From NCBI RefSeq assembly GCF_038443675.1, contig NZ_CP151762.1, forward strand, positions 3,410,001 through 3,474,000: a DNA stretch of 64,000 nucleotides, read 5' to 3'. Of the stretch, positions 1 through 8,402 are shown in pieces. Source of the DNA: Yoonia sp. G8-12. Lineage in GTDB: Bacteria > Pseudomonadota > Alphaproteobacteria > Rhodobacterales > Rhodobacteraceae. The translations under genes and the position numbers were made by a program. How positions within the stretch are numbered: the first letter of the stretch is position 1; the number at the start of each line of letters is the position of its first letter. The notes beneath the pieces were generated by a model, which was not told where the DNA came from, ran no database searches, and saw only the letters and a list, made by a program, of their open reading frames with translations.

Positions 1-780
1 GACAAAGGCGCGCAGAACACCATCAAATCACTGGATCGCGCGCTAGAGGTCTTGGTGCAGTTGGGCAAGATGCAAGGCAGCACCCTGTCCGAGATTGCAG
101 GTGTCTTGGGCCAGTCGCCCGCCACCGTCTACCGTGTGCTCACGACTTTCCAAGGGCGCGGATTTGCAGACTTCGACGAACAAAGCCAGATTTGGAGCAT
201 CGGTCCAGCGGCCTTTCTCACCGGATCACAGTTTCTGCGCCGTACCTCGCTGGTTGAACGCGCCCGCCCCATCATGCGCGACCTTATGGAGGCGACGGGC
301 GAAACCGCGAACCTCGGGATTGAACGTGATGGCAAGGTTCTTTTTCTGGGGCAGGTTGAGACACACGCCACGATCCGTGCGTTTTTTCCACCTGGCACGG
401 CCTCTGCGATGCATTCCTCCGGGATTGGCAAGGCGCTGTTGTCGCGCATGGACGACAAACGCCAGCGTCAGGTGCTCGCGGCGAGTCAGCTTGAACAGTT
501 CACGCCCTATACGCTGACCGATCCCGAAGCGATGATCGCTGATCTGCACGCAACCAAGGCGCGCGGCTATGCCTTTGATGGGGAAGAGCGCAATATTGGC
601 ATGCGCTGTATCGCCGCCCCGGTCTATAATGTTTTTGGCGAGGCGGTTGCAGGTATTTCCGTTTCGGGTCCAACGGCACGGATCACCGATGACCGGATCG
701 CAGATTTGGCCGAAGACGTTATGGATGCCGCCAAGCGCCTGACCCGCGCCATCGGGGGCAATGACAGACCGCCAGGTTAG
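1..780 (+). CDS. IclR-family transcriptional regulator, 5' end outside the window
   Basis: The reading frame is open from the first base, so the true start lies upstream; 259 codons are present. Visible residues 1-75 form the winged helix-turn-helix (LSEIAGVLGQSPATVYRVL), followed by the IclR effector domain, with a typical ligand-pocket stretch near IGKALLSRM and a C-terminal GISVSGPTARI signature. IclR proteins bind small organic acids and repress or activate nearby catabolic genes. It ends just before a convergent small gene; the acyl-CoA operon at 1207 lies downstream, so a regulatory link to that operon is possible but not shown. The text also resembles BhcR-type regulators of glyoxylate metabolism, which cannot be decided without the upstream sequence. 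Confidence 0.93.
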   Translation, partial: DKGAQNTIKSLDRALEVLVQLGKMQGSTLSEIAGVLGQSPATVYRVLTTFQGRGFADFDEQSQIWSIGPAAFLTGSQFLRRTSLVERARPIMRDLMEATGETANLGIERDGKVLFLGQVETHATIRAFFPPGTASAMHSSGIGKALLSRMDDKRQRQVLAASQLEQFTPYTLTDPEAMIADLHATKARGYAFDGEERNIGMRCIAAPVYNVFGEAVAGISVSGPTARITDDRIADLAEDVMDAAKRLTRAIGGNDRPPG

Positions 781-1055
781 CGTTTGCTGGGCCGGATGGC
801 GCTGTCGCGATAGTTCGGATCGTCGCTGAACGGGTGGTCTTCTTCCGGCATGGCGTCTTGGGGCGTATCAGGGATATTGGGCCGCAACAGTTTTGCCCAA
901 AGCTTGCGCGCAAAAAACTGGGCAATCACCACAAGCACCATGAACGCGGCTAAGGCTGCAAGGATCGAGCCTATACTGATCTCGACGCAGGCACCATCAG
1001 CGCCAAGTACGATTGCATGGAGGATGCTAACTGTTTCTGTGCAGTCGGTGAACAT
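777..1055 (-). CDS. Small single-pass membrane protein, unknown function
   Basis: Predicted 92 residues from the ATG at 1055. Residues 26-48 form one clear hydrophobic helix, followed by a basic stretch (RKLWAKLLR) and an acidic, proline-rich tail that is probably cytoplasmic. The frame stays open upstream, and ATG codons at 1136 and 1154 could extend it to 119 or 125 residues; no start has a strong ribosome binding site, so the N-terminus is uncertain. The stop overlaps the end of the convergent IclR gene by four bases. I recognise no family. Confidence 0.5.
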   Translation of the reverse strand: MFTDCTETVSILHAIVLGADGACVEISIGSILAALAAFMVLVVIAQFFARKLWAKLLRPNIPDTPQDAMPEEDHPFSDDPNYRDSAIRPSKR

Positions 1056-1206
1056 GTGATACCCCGTGGCAAGACTTGAGCAGGTTAGTCTGAGCGGATC
1101 AAAACGGCAAACACTGCCGGTTTTATTGTCAGCCATCGGAATTCTGCATGACATTTCATAGGCGGCTTCTTAGGGTTTTCTTTGAAATACCGGAACGGAG
1201 CCTACC

Positions 1207-2367
1207 ATGCATTTTGGTCTCACCGATGAACAGCAAATGATCGTGGACACGGTGCGGTCTTTTGTTGAGCACGAAATCTACCCCCATGAAGATGCGGTCG
1301 AAAGGAGTGGCGAGGTTCCAAAAGAGATCGCCGACGAGATCAAGCGCAAGACGATTGAACTGGACTTTTATGCCTGCAACTTTCCCGAGGAGGTTGGCGG
1401 CGCAGGATTGAGCCACGTCGATTTCGCGCTGGTCGAGCGGGAGCTGGGTCGCGGGTCGATGGCGCTTAACCATTTCTTTGGCCGTCCGCAGAATATTCTG
1501 ATGGCCTGTCAGGGGGACCAGCGTGAGCGGTATCTGCTGCCTGCGGTGCGGGGCGAACGGATGGATGCGCTGGCGATGACGGAACCGGATGCAGGATCCG
1601 ATGTGCGGGGAATGAAATGTTCGGCGGTGCGCGATGGTGGTGATTGGGTGCTGAACGGGTCCAAGCATTTCATATCTGGTGCGGATCACGCTGATTTCTT
1701 TATCGTCTTCGTCGCAACCGGCGTCGATGACACGCCGCGCGGACCGAAAAAACGCATCACGACGTTTCTGGTTGATCGCGGCACGCCGGGGTTTGAGGTG
1801 CGCGACGGGTACAAATCGGTCAGCCACCGTGGCTATAAAAACTGTATTCTGGATTTTGATAGCTGCCGCTTGCCGGATGCGCAGGTTCTGGGTGAGGTGG
1901 ATGGCGGTTTCGCGGTCATGAACGAGTGGCTTTATGCCACGCGTATTACTGTTGCTACCATGTCGGTCGGACGCGCCCGGCGATGTTTCGACTATGCCCT
2001 CAATTACGCCGCCGAGCGTAAACAGTTTGGCCAGCCGATTGGCAAATTCCAAGGCGTCAGTTTTCAGATCGCCGATATGATCACCGAGATTGACGCCGCC
2101 GATATGCTAACGCTGTCTGCCGCGTGGCGTCTGGATCACGGGCTGCCTGCGAACCGCGAAATTGCCTCGGCCAAGGTCTATGCGACGGAAATGCTGGCCC
2201 GTGTCACCGACGCGACCCTGCAAATATACGGTGGCATGGGGCTGATGAGCGATTTCCCGATCGAGCGGTTCTGGCGTGACGCGCGGGTTGAGCGGATCTG
2301 GGACGGCACATCGGAAATCCAGCGCCATATTATCAGCCGCGAACTGCTGCGCCCTCTGGGGGCCTGA
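1207..2367 (+). CDS. Acyl-CoA dehydrogenase
   Basis: This 386-residue FAD enzyme should oxidise an acyl-CoA to the 2,3-enoyl-CoA and pass electrons to ETF (etfAB lie at 39764-41448). It shows the N-terminal helical domain, the FAD/substrate loop (AMTEPDAGSDVRGMKC), the middle beta domain and the C-terminal FAD motif (AERKQFGQPIGKFQ; QIYGGMGLMSDFPIERF). The start ATG follows a good GGAACGGAG ribosome site. Its stop overlaps the next start by one base, so it is translationally coupled to the CoA ligase. Oddity: the usual catalytic glutamate (YEGT context) is aspartate in RIWDGTSEIQR. With a CaiD-like partner, a crotonobetainyl/butyrobetainyl-CoA type substrate is plausible but inferred. Confidence 0.95.
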   Translation: MHFGLTDEQQMIVDTVRSFVEHEIYPHEDAVERSGEVPKEIADEIKRKTIELDFYACNFPEEVGGAGLSHVDFALVERELGRGSMALNHFFGRPQNILMACQGDQRERYLLPAVRGERMDALAMTEPDAGSDVRGMKCSAVRDGGDWVLNGSKHFISGADHADFFIVFVATGVDDTPRGPKKRITTFLVDRGTPGFEVRDGYKSVSHRGYKNCILDFDSCRLPDAQVLGEVDGGFAVMNEWLYATRITVATMSVGRARRCFDYALNYAAERKQFGQPIGKFQGVSFQIADMITEIDAADMLTLSAAWRLDHGLPANREIASAKVYATEMLARVTDATLQIYGGMGLMSDFPIERFWRDARVERIWDGTSEIQRHIISRELLRPLGA

Positions 2368-4397
2368 TGGATAGGCTGAAGCGGCTCTTTAATCCCTGCT
2401 CTATCGCTGTGATTGGTGGCGGGGCATGGGGTGCTGAGGTGATCCGCCAATGCCAGAAGATCGGTTTTGCGGGCGATATCTGGGTGGTGCATCCTACCAA
2501 GGAAGACGTCGTGGGCCTTGCACCCTTTCGCGAAATTGCGGACCTGCCCGCAGCGCCGGATGCGGTCTTTATTGGTGTCAACAGGCACGCGACAGTCGCG
2601 GTAGTGGCCGCACTTGCCGCTATCGGTGCCGGTGGTGCTATCTGTTTTGCCTCGGGTTTTAGCGAGGCCGCGCATGAGATCGCGGACGGGGATGACCTGC
2701 AACAGGCGCTTTTGGTTGCGGCAGGTGACATGCCGGTGATCGGTCCCAACTGCTATGGGTTTCTGAATTATCTTGATGGTGTCGCCCTATGGCCCGATCA
2801 GCACGGTGGTCTGCGCGTGAACAGCGGGGTGGCCCTGATTGCGCAATCCTCGAATGTGGCGATCAATCTGACGATGCAGACCCGTGGTTTGCCGATTGCC
2901 TATGTCGCGACCGTTGGCAATCAAGCGCAGACGGGCCTGTCCGAGATTGGCCAGACCTTGCTGGCAAACCCCAAAGTCACGGCGCTGGGGCTCTATCTGG
3001 AAGGTTTGGATGACCTCGCGGGTTTTGTGGAATTGGCCGCAGCAGCACGGCGTTCGGGCAAGCCGATTGTGGCGCTGAAAACCGGTAAATCCGAACAAGC
3101 GCAAAGGGCCGCGATTTCGCACACTGCCTCGCTTGCCGGCAGTGACGCGGGTGCTGATGCGCTTTTTGATCGTTTGGGGATCGGGCGGGTTTCATCGCTG
3201 TCGACCTTTCTTGAGACACTCAAACTTTTGCATGTTGTGGGGCCTATGGGCGAAGCTACGGTCGCCTCGATGTCCTGTTCCGGTGGCGAGGCCAGCCTGA
3301 TGGCCGATATGGCGCATGGGCAGTCGATATCGTTTCCGACGCTGTCGGCGTCGCAGCAGGTCGATTTGCGGAACACGCTTGGGCCGATTGTGGCGTTGGC
3401 CAATCCATTGGACTACCACACTTTTATCTGGGGCAATGAGGACGCCATGACGGCCACATTCTCTGCAATGATGTCGCCCCAGATGGCGCTGGGCGTCGTA
3501 ATCCTTGATTTTCCGCGCCGTGACCGCTGCACCTCGCCTGCGTGGGATTTGGTGCTGAACGCGGTAGAGCGCGCGCAAGCGCAGACAGGGCGGCCTATTG
3601 CCGTTCTCAGTTCCTTGGTTGAAAGCCTGCCGGAAGATGTCGCAATTGATCTTGTCACGCGGGGCATCGTGCCTTTGTGCGGAATGGCAGAAGCGATCGA
3701 GGCGATTGAGGTCGCGGCACGTGTCGCAAAAACAAGAGGTTCAGGGGTCTTTGTTCCGCCTGCGGTACGGCCTGCAAAGATCCTGAGTGAGGCGGAGGCA
3801 AAGCAGGTCTTGCAGGGCTACGGCCTGCCGATTCCGCGGTCCGAATACGTCACGGACATCAGGCATCTTGCAGATGCGGGGCAGGCGGTCGGGTTTCCTG
3901 TCGTTCTGAAGGGCACCGGGATCGCCCATAAGACGGATGTGGGCGCAGTTGTTGTTGGTATCGCCGATGCGGACGCTTTGACAGCAGCGGCGCGGGCGAT
4001 GCCAACCGACCGGTTCTTAGTTGAGCAGATGATCACAGAAGTGACTGTCGAACTTCTTGTCGGTGTCGTGCTTGATCCAGCGCATGGCTATGTTCTGACC
4101 CTTGCGGCAGGTGGGACGTTGACCGAAATACTGGCCGATAGCGCCAGTCTAATTCTTCCGGTTGATGCAGATGACATCACGCAGGCTTTGGCAGGCTTGC
4201 GGATTGCGCCCGTGCTGGAGGGGTATCGCGGCGCGGCTGCGGTCAATCTCGGCGCGATCATTGACGCGGTGTTGGCGGTGCAGTCCTATGTCGTCGCAAA
4301 CACGCCCATCGAGGTAGAAATCAACCCGCTGATGTGCGGCCCGAACGGGGCCATCGCAGCAGACGCGCTGATCACAACAGGAGAACGCCATGACTGA
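2367..4397 (+). CDS. ADP-forming acetate/acyl-CoA ligase, fused alpha-beta subunits
   Basis: At 676 residues it has the full fused architecture of NDP-forming acyl-CoA synthetases: an N-terminal CoA-binding Rossmann domain (about 5-130, FNPCSIAVIGGG), succinyl-CoA-ligase-like middle domains with the phosphohistidine H252 in AISHTASLAGSD, and a C-terminal ATP-grasp domain (about 465-676, GFPVVLKGTGIAHKTDVGAV). The family makes acyl-CoA plus ADP and phosphate from acid, CoA and ATP, or works in reverse. In this operon it would activate the carboxylic acid that the neighbouring dehydrogenase and hydratase act on, a role filled in E. coli carnitine metabolism by the unrelated ligase CaiC. It overlaps the preceding gene by 1 base and the following one by 8. 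Confidence 0.95.
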   Translation: MDRLKRLFNPCSIAVIGGGAWGAEVIRQCQKIGFAGDIWVVHPTKEDVVGLAPFREIADLPAAPDAVFIGVNRHATVAVVAALAAIGAGGAICFASGFSEAAHEIADGDDLQQALLVAAGDMPVIGPNCYGFLNYLDGVALWPDQHGGLRVNSGVALIAQSSNVAINLTMQTRGLPIAYVATVGNQAQTGLSEIGQTLLANPKVTALGLYLEGLDDLAGFVELAAAARRSGKPIVALKTGKSEQAQRAAISHTASLAGSDAGADALFDRLGIGRVSSLSTFLETLKLLHVVGPMGEATVASMSCSGGEASLMADMAHGQSISFPTLSASQQVDLRNTLGPIVALANPLDYHTFIWGNEDAMTATFSAMMSPQMALGVVILDFPRRDRCTSPAWDLVLNAVERAQAQTGRPIAVLSSLVESLPEDVAIDLVTRGIVPLCGMAEAIEAIEVAARVAKTRGSGVFVPPAVRPAKILSEAEAKQVLQGYGLPIPRSEYVTDIRHLADAGQAVGFPVVLKGTGIAHKTDVGAVVVGIADADALTAAARAMPTDRFLVEQMITEVTVELLVGVVLDPAHGYVLTLAAGGTLTEILADSASLILPVDADDITQALAGLRIAPVLEGYRGAAAVNLGAIIDAVLAVQSYVVANTPIEVEINPLMCGPNGAIAADALITTGERHD

Positions 4398-5175
4398 CGG
4401 CCCCATCAAGACCACCCGCGACGGGCATATCCTTGAGGTCACTTTGGACCGCCCGAAGGCGAACGCGATTGATCTAGCCACCAGCCGGATCATGGGTGAG
4501 GTCTTTGCCGACTTCCGCGATAATCCGGAATTACGGGTGGCGATTGTAACCGGTGCAGGCGAAAAGTTCTTTTGCCCCGGTTGGGATCTCAAGGCCGCTG
4601 CAGAAGGCGATGCCGTTGATGGCGACTATGGCAAAGGTGGCTTTGGCGGGCTGCAAGAACTGCCGCGCATGAACAAACCGGTGATCATGGCGATCAACGG
4701 AATTTGCTGTGGCGGCGGGTTAGAGTTGGCGCTGTCGGGTGATATTCTGTTGGCGGCGGATCACGCCACATTTGCCTTGCCGGAAATCCGTTCCGGTACT
4801 GTTGCGGATGCGGCGTCGGTGAAACTGCCGAAACGGATCCCGTATCATATCGCGATGGAAATGCTTTTGACCGGACGCTGGGTGGACGCAGAAGAGGCGG
4901 CGCGATGGGGACTGGTCAATCGGGTGGTTCCTGCGGATCAGTTGATGGATGAGGCGCGCAAGATGGCAGCATTGATCGCCTCGGGCCCACCGCTTGTTTA
5001 CGCGGCCCTGAAAGAAGTGGTGCGCGAGGCGGAAGATATGAAGTTTCAGGACGCGATGAATCGCATCACCAAGAGCCAGTTTCCCACGGTTGAGGCGCTT
5101 TACACCTCAGAAGACCAGCGAGAAGGCGCGCGCGCCTTCGCCGAAAAGCGTGATCCGATATGGAAGGGTCGATGA
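4390..5175 (+). CDS. caiD: Enoyl-CoA hydratase family, CaiD (carnitinyl-CoA dehydratase)-like
   Basis: This 261-residue crotonase-fold protein has the oxyanion-hole motifs (GEKFFCPGWDLKAA; INGICCGGGLELALSGD) and the second active-site region (FALPEIRSGTVADAAS). From memory it matches E. coli CaiD unusually well, sharing the LDRPKANAID start, GWDLKAAAEG and the C-terminal FAEKRDP.WKGR, which ordinary FadB/PaaF hydratases lack. CaiD interconverts crotonobetainyl-CoA and L-carnitinyl-CoA. The start overlaps the ligase gene by 8 bases, making three translationally coupled genes. The exact substrate is inferred; a related beta-hydroxy acyl-CoA remains possible. Confidence 0.85.
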   Translation: MTDGPIKTTRDGHILEVTLDRPKANAIDLATSRIMGEVFADFRDNPELRVAIVTGAGEKFFCPGWDLKAAAEGDAVDGDYGKGGFGGLQELPRMNKPVIMAINGICCGGGLELALSGDILLAADHATFALPEIRSGTVADAASVKLPKRIPYHIAMEMLLTGRWVDAEEAARWGLVNRVVPADQLMDEARKMAALIASGPPLVYAALKEVVREAEDMKFQDAMNRITKSQFPTVEALYTSEDQREGARAFAEKRDPIWKGR

Positions 5176-5239
5176 AAATATATATAAATCAATAATTTAA
5201 ACTTTTTCCGACAAAAATGATCGGGATATATTGCATATC

Positions 5240-5256
5240 CTGACAATTTTTGTCAG
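5240..5256. promoter_or_regulatory. 17-bp perfect palindrome upstream of the iron-binding protein gene
   Basis: CTGACAATTTTTGTCAG is a perfect inverted repeat around one central base, 40 bases before the ATG of the Fe(III)-binding protein and inside an AT-rich promoter stretch (5176-5260). Size, symmetry and target fit an iron-responsive repressor site; Rhodobacterales have been described with an IscR-type 'iron-Rhodo box' of this general shape. The exact consensus match could not be checked. Confidence 0.6.
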
Positions 5257-5295
5257 TTTCCGCGCAGTACTACGAAACCTCGCAAGGACTCTATC

Positions 5296-6330
5296 ATGCG
5301 CACACCTGTTAAAAACTCGCTCTTCCTTATGACCGCTCTCACGCTTTCGGCGACAGCCGTCTACGCCGAGAGCCACGCTGGCGAAGTAAACCTTTATTCG
5401 TCCCGTCACTATGACACCGATGAGAGGCTCTATTCAGATTTCACCGAACTTACCGGCATCACGATCAACCGCATTGAGGCGAATGCCGATGAACTGATCG
5501 CCCGCATGCAGGCGGAAGGGGCAAACTCGCCTGCCGATATCTTGATGACCGTTGACACCTCACGCCTTGCGCGGGCCAAGCAGGCAGGGCTTTTGCAGTC
5601 GGTTGAGAGCACTATCCTTGAGTCCCGCATCCCCGTGAGCTTGCAAGACGCAGACAACCAGTGGTTCGGCTTTAGCCAGCGCGCGCGTATCATTTTCTTC
5701 GACAAAGATCGCGTTGAAAACCCGCCACTGGACTACCTCTCGCTCGCTGATCCCGCATATGAGGGGATGGTCTGTCACCGGTCGTCCACCAACGTCTACT
5801 CACAGACATTGCTGTCCGCTGTGATCGAAAACCACGGTGAAGAAGCCGCGACCGAGTGGGCGCAAGGTTTCGTCAATAACTTTGCGCGTGATCCACAAGG
5901 TGGCGATACCGATCAATTGCGCGGTTTGGTGTCAGGCGAATGTGACATTGCAATCTCGAACACATATTACTTTGCCCGTGCTCTGCGTACCGAGGTTGAT
6001 GGTCTGGATGCGGAGGCTATCGCAAATATTGGCTGGGTCTTCCCCGCGCAGAACGCTGAAGGTGCGCATATGAACCTGTCGGGTGGTGGTGTCGCAGTGA
6101 ATGCGCCGAACCGTGACAATGCCATCAAGTTTCTTGAATATCTGGCGTCTGATCAAGCACAGCAGTACTTCAGTGCGGGCAATGATGAATACCCCGCTGT
6201 GCCCGGTGTTGGCCTGTCGCCCTCGGTGGCTGCCATGGGTCTTTTCCGGCCCGACGCGGTTGATCTGAGCGCTGTTGCAGAGAACCTGCCAGCCGCGCAA
6301 CAGATCTTTAATCAGGTCGGCTGGGAATAA
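5296..6330 (+). CDS. Fe(III) ABC transporter periplasmic substrate-binding protein
   Basis: This 344-residue protein has a clear signal peptide, with cleavage expected after residue 24 (AVYA/ESHA), so it is periplasmic. The mature part starts GEVNLYSSRHYDTDERLY, typical of FbpA/FutA iron-binding proteins, and has the tandem tyrosines ISNTYYFARAL that bind ferric iron in that family. A 17-bp palindrome lies 40 bases upstream and a strong terminator follows the stop, so it is probably a monocistronic iron-regulated unit. The matching permease is encoded convergently at 6552-8210. No ATP-binding subunit is encoded in the window, so it must lie elsewhere or be shared with another transporter. Confidence 0.95.
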   Translation: MRTPVKNSLFLMTALTLSATAVYAESHAGEVNLYSSRHYDTDERLYSDFTELTGITINRIEANADELIARMQAEGANSPADILMTVDTSRLARAKQAGLLQSVESTILESRIPVSLQDADNQWFGFSQRARIIFFDKDRVENPPLDYLSLADPAYEGMVCHRSSTNVYSQTLLSAVIENHGEEAATEWAQGFVNNFARDPQGGDTDQLRGLVSGECDIAISNTYYFARALRTEVDGLDAEAIANIGWVFPAQNAEGAHMNLSGGGVAVNAPNRDNAIKFLEYLASDQAQQYFSAGNDEYPAVPGVGLSPSVAAMGLFRPDAVDLSAVAENLPAAQQIFNQVGWE

Positions 6331-6351
6331 GACCAACCCCCTTAGTCTGAA

Positions 6352-6379
6352 AGGGCGCTTCGCAAGAGGCGCCCTTTTT
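6352..6379 (+). terminator. Rho-independent terminator of the iron-binding protein gene
   Basis: A 7-bp GC-rich stem (AGGGCGC, loop TTCGCAAGA, then GCGCCCT with one extra G) runs straight into TTTTTC, 20 bases after the stop codon. The remaining spacer to 6551 shows no gene or clear site. Confidence 0.85.
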
Positions 6380-6551
6380 CTTGCGCGCTCGGCATCGCTG
6401 GCCGCAACTTGCCTGACATAGCTCCATCTTGGTTCTTGTACCTGCGAAAGGGTGCGTGCAGTGGCCATCCGACAGCAAAGACCCCATCTTTGCGTTTGCT
6501 CAACAGACCAATCGTAAAGTGGCGTTACGCCGGCAGCGCCGCGATAGCGGT

Positions 6552-8210
6552 TCAGGCGCGCCCGGTGCCGATTTTGCGACACAGCAGGATCACAGGGATC
6601 AAGCCAATCGCGGCAATCACAAGGCTGGGCACTGCCGCCCCTTCAAGCCGCTCATCGGACGCCAGCCGGTAAGCCTGCACAGCAAGCGTGTCGTAGTTGA
6701 AAGGCCGCATGATCAGCGTCGCAGGCAGTTCTTTCATGACATCGACAAAGACGATCAATCCTGCTGTCAGCAGGCTTGTGCGCAAAAGGGGCATATGCAC
6801 GCGCCTGACCAGACCGGGAATGTCCTGGCCCAAGGTCCGCGCGGCTGAATCCATGTTCGGCGCAACCGAGGCGATGCCGCCTTCATAGGCACCAATGGCG
6901 GCTGCCAAGAACCGGATCAGATAGGCCGAGATCAAAAGCCAGATCGACCCCGTGAACAAGAGCCCTGTCGAAATATCGAAGGTCGCCCGCATCCAACTAT
7001 CAAGCGCATTGTCAAAGGCCGCAAAGGGCACCAAAAGGCCCACGGCGATGACCCCGCCGGGAACGGCATAGCCGATCCGTGCCAAATAAAGTGAAGTGCC
7101 GGTCAGGCGGCTCGTGCTGACCCGGTGCAGGGTGCCGAGGATCAAGGCGGAAACCACCGTCAAAACCGCGGCGATACCGGCAAGCGTGAGCGAATTGCGG
7201 ATAAATCCCAGATAGCGCGGACTGAGCAGATCCTGCTCGGACCCGACCGCCATGACGCTGAGTGTGACGACGGGCAGGACAACACCAAGCAGAACGGGGG
7301 TGAGGCAGAACAAAAACGCACCAAGCCTTTGGCCGCGATTAAGCGTGAGGCGCTGCAAAGGCGCATTGCGCCGTCCGCTGGTGTATTTTGCATTTCCCCG
7401 ACTGGTCCGCTCAAGCATTACCAGCAGCAGCGCGAAACTCAGCAGCCCCAGCGCCAGTTGCGCCGCCGCTGCCCGATCTGCCAGTGTAAACCAGCTTGTG
7501 TAGATCCCGACTGCGAAGGTCTGTACGCCAAAATAGGCCACAGTGCCGAAATCCGCGATGGTTTCCATCGCGACCAGCATCACGCCCGAGGCAATCGCAG
7601 GCCGCGCCATTGGCAAGGATACAGACCAGAACGCCGAGAAAGGCGAGCGGCCCAGCACACGGGCGGCCAGAAAGGTGCTGGCCCCTTGTGCGGCAAAGGC
7701 CGCCCGCGCCAAAAGATAGACATAAGGGTATAGCACCAGCGTCAGCATCATCGCAGCCCCGCCCAGAGAGCGGACTTCCGGGAACCAATAGTCCCGCGGG
7801 CCCCATCCGGTCAGGTCGCGCAAAAGGGTTTGCACTATGCCAGGATGATCAAGCACATGGGTGTATCCGTAAGCCAGCACATAGGCGGGAAAGGCCAATG
7901 GCAGCGCCAGCGCGATCTCCATCCAGCGCCGCCCAGGAAAATCCGTCATGGTCACAAGCCAAGCCGCGCCCGCCCCGATGAAAGCTGCGCCTGCCATGAC
8001 CAGTGCGACAAGGATCAGCGTTGTCAGTGTGTACCGGGCAAGGACAGTCTCGGCCAGGTTGCTAAGCGTATCGAAAGATCCGGTCAGGGCCGCCGCGAGC
8101 ACGCCAAAATAGGGCACCACACAAAGCAGTAATACAAACACGGCAACACCTTTGAAAAGCGGCGTTAGGGCGGGCCTGCGTGACGGCTTGTATGAGCGCG
8201 GTTGTTCCAT
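6552..8210 (-). CDS. Fe(III) ABC transporter permease, fused two-domain
   Basis: The 552-residue inner-membrane protein has about twelve hydrophobic segments in two homologous halves, as in FbpB/HitB/FutB. Each half carries an EAA-type loop that contacts the ATPase: AARVLGRSPFSAFW in the first and SAARTLGQDIPGLV in the second. The ATG at 8210 is preferred because CAGG lies seven bases upstream; a GTG at 8219 would add three residues. It should work with the binding protein at 5296, yet the two genes face each other rather than sharing an operon, and the ATPase is missing nearby. It probably has its own promoter in 8220-8330. Confidence 0.93.
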   Translation of the reverse strand: MEQPRSYKPSRRPALTPLFKGVAVFVLLLCVVPYFGVLAAALTGSFDTLSNLAETVLARYTLTTLILVALVMAGAAFIGAGAAWLVTMTDFPGRRWMEIALALPLAFPAYVLAYGYTHVLDHPGIVQTLLRDLTGWGPRDYWFPEVRSLGGAAMMLTLVLYPYVYLLARAAFAAQGASTFLAARVLGRSPFSAFWSVSLPMARPAIASGVMLVAMETIADFGTVAYFGVQTFAVGIYTSWFTLADRAAAAQLALGLLSFALLLVMLERTSRGNAKYTSGRRNAPLQRLTLNRGQRLGAFLFCLTPVLLGVVLPVVTLSVMAVGSEQDLLSPRYLGFIRNSLTLAGIAAVLTVVSALILGTLHRVSTSRLTGTSLYLARIGYAVPGGVIAVGLLVPFAAFDNALDSWMRATFDISTGLLFTGSIWLLISAYLIRFLAAAIGAYEGGIASVAPNMDSAARTLGQDIPGLVRRVHMPLLRTSLLTAGLIVFVDVMKELPATLIMRPFNYDTLAVQAYRLASDERLEGAAVPSLVIAAIGLIPVILLCRKIGTGRA

Positions 8211-8402
8211 AGCCTGCACCTAAACGAAAGCGGGGCAGAGGGGCAAGCGATAGGGCCGCGTCAATCCTTCGCAATCGTGTCACCAGTGATGCCTTGATGT
8301 GTCGTTCAGCCGCAGAAAATACGCAGATGTGTGTGGCCATCGGCGCGCCAAGATGCTTGTATGCTTCTGATCTTAAGCTTCTTCCGATGGAATGGATTTC
8401 GT

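Noticed and set aside
7125..7733. 202-codon plus-strand frame opposite the iron permease
   Set aside because: Low-complexity, Arg/Gln-rich translation antisense to a clear membrane protein; no ribosome site.
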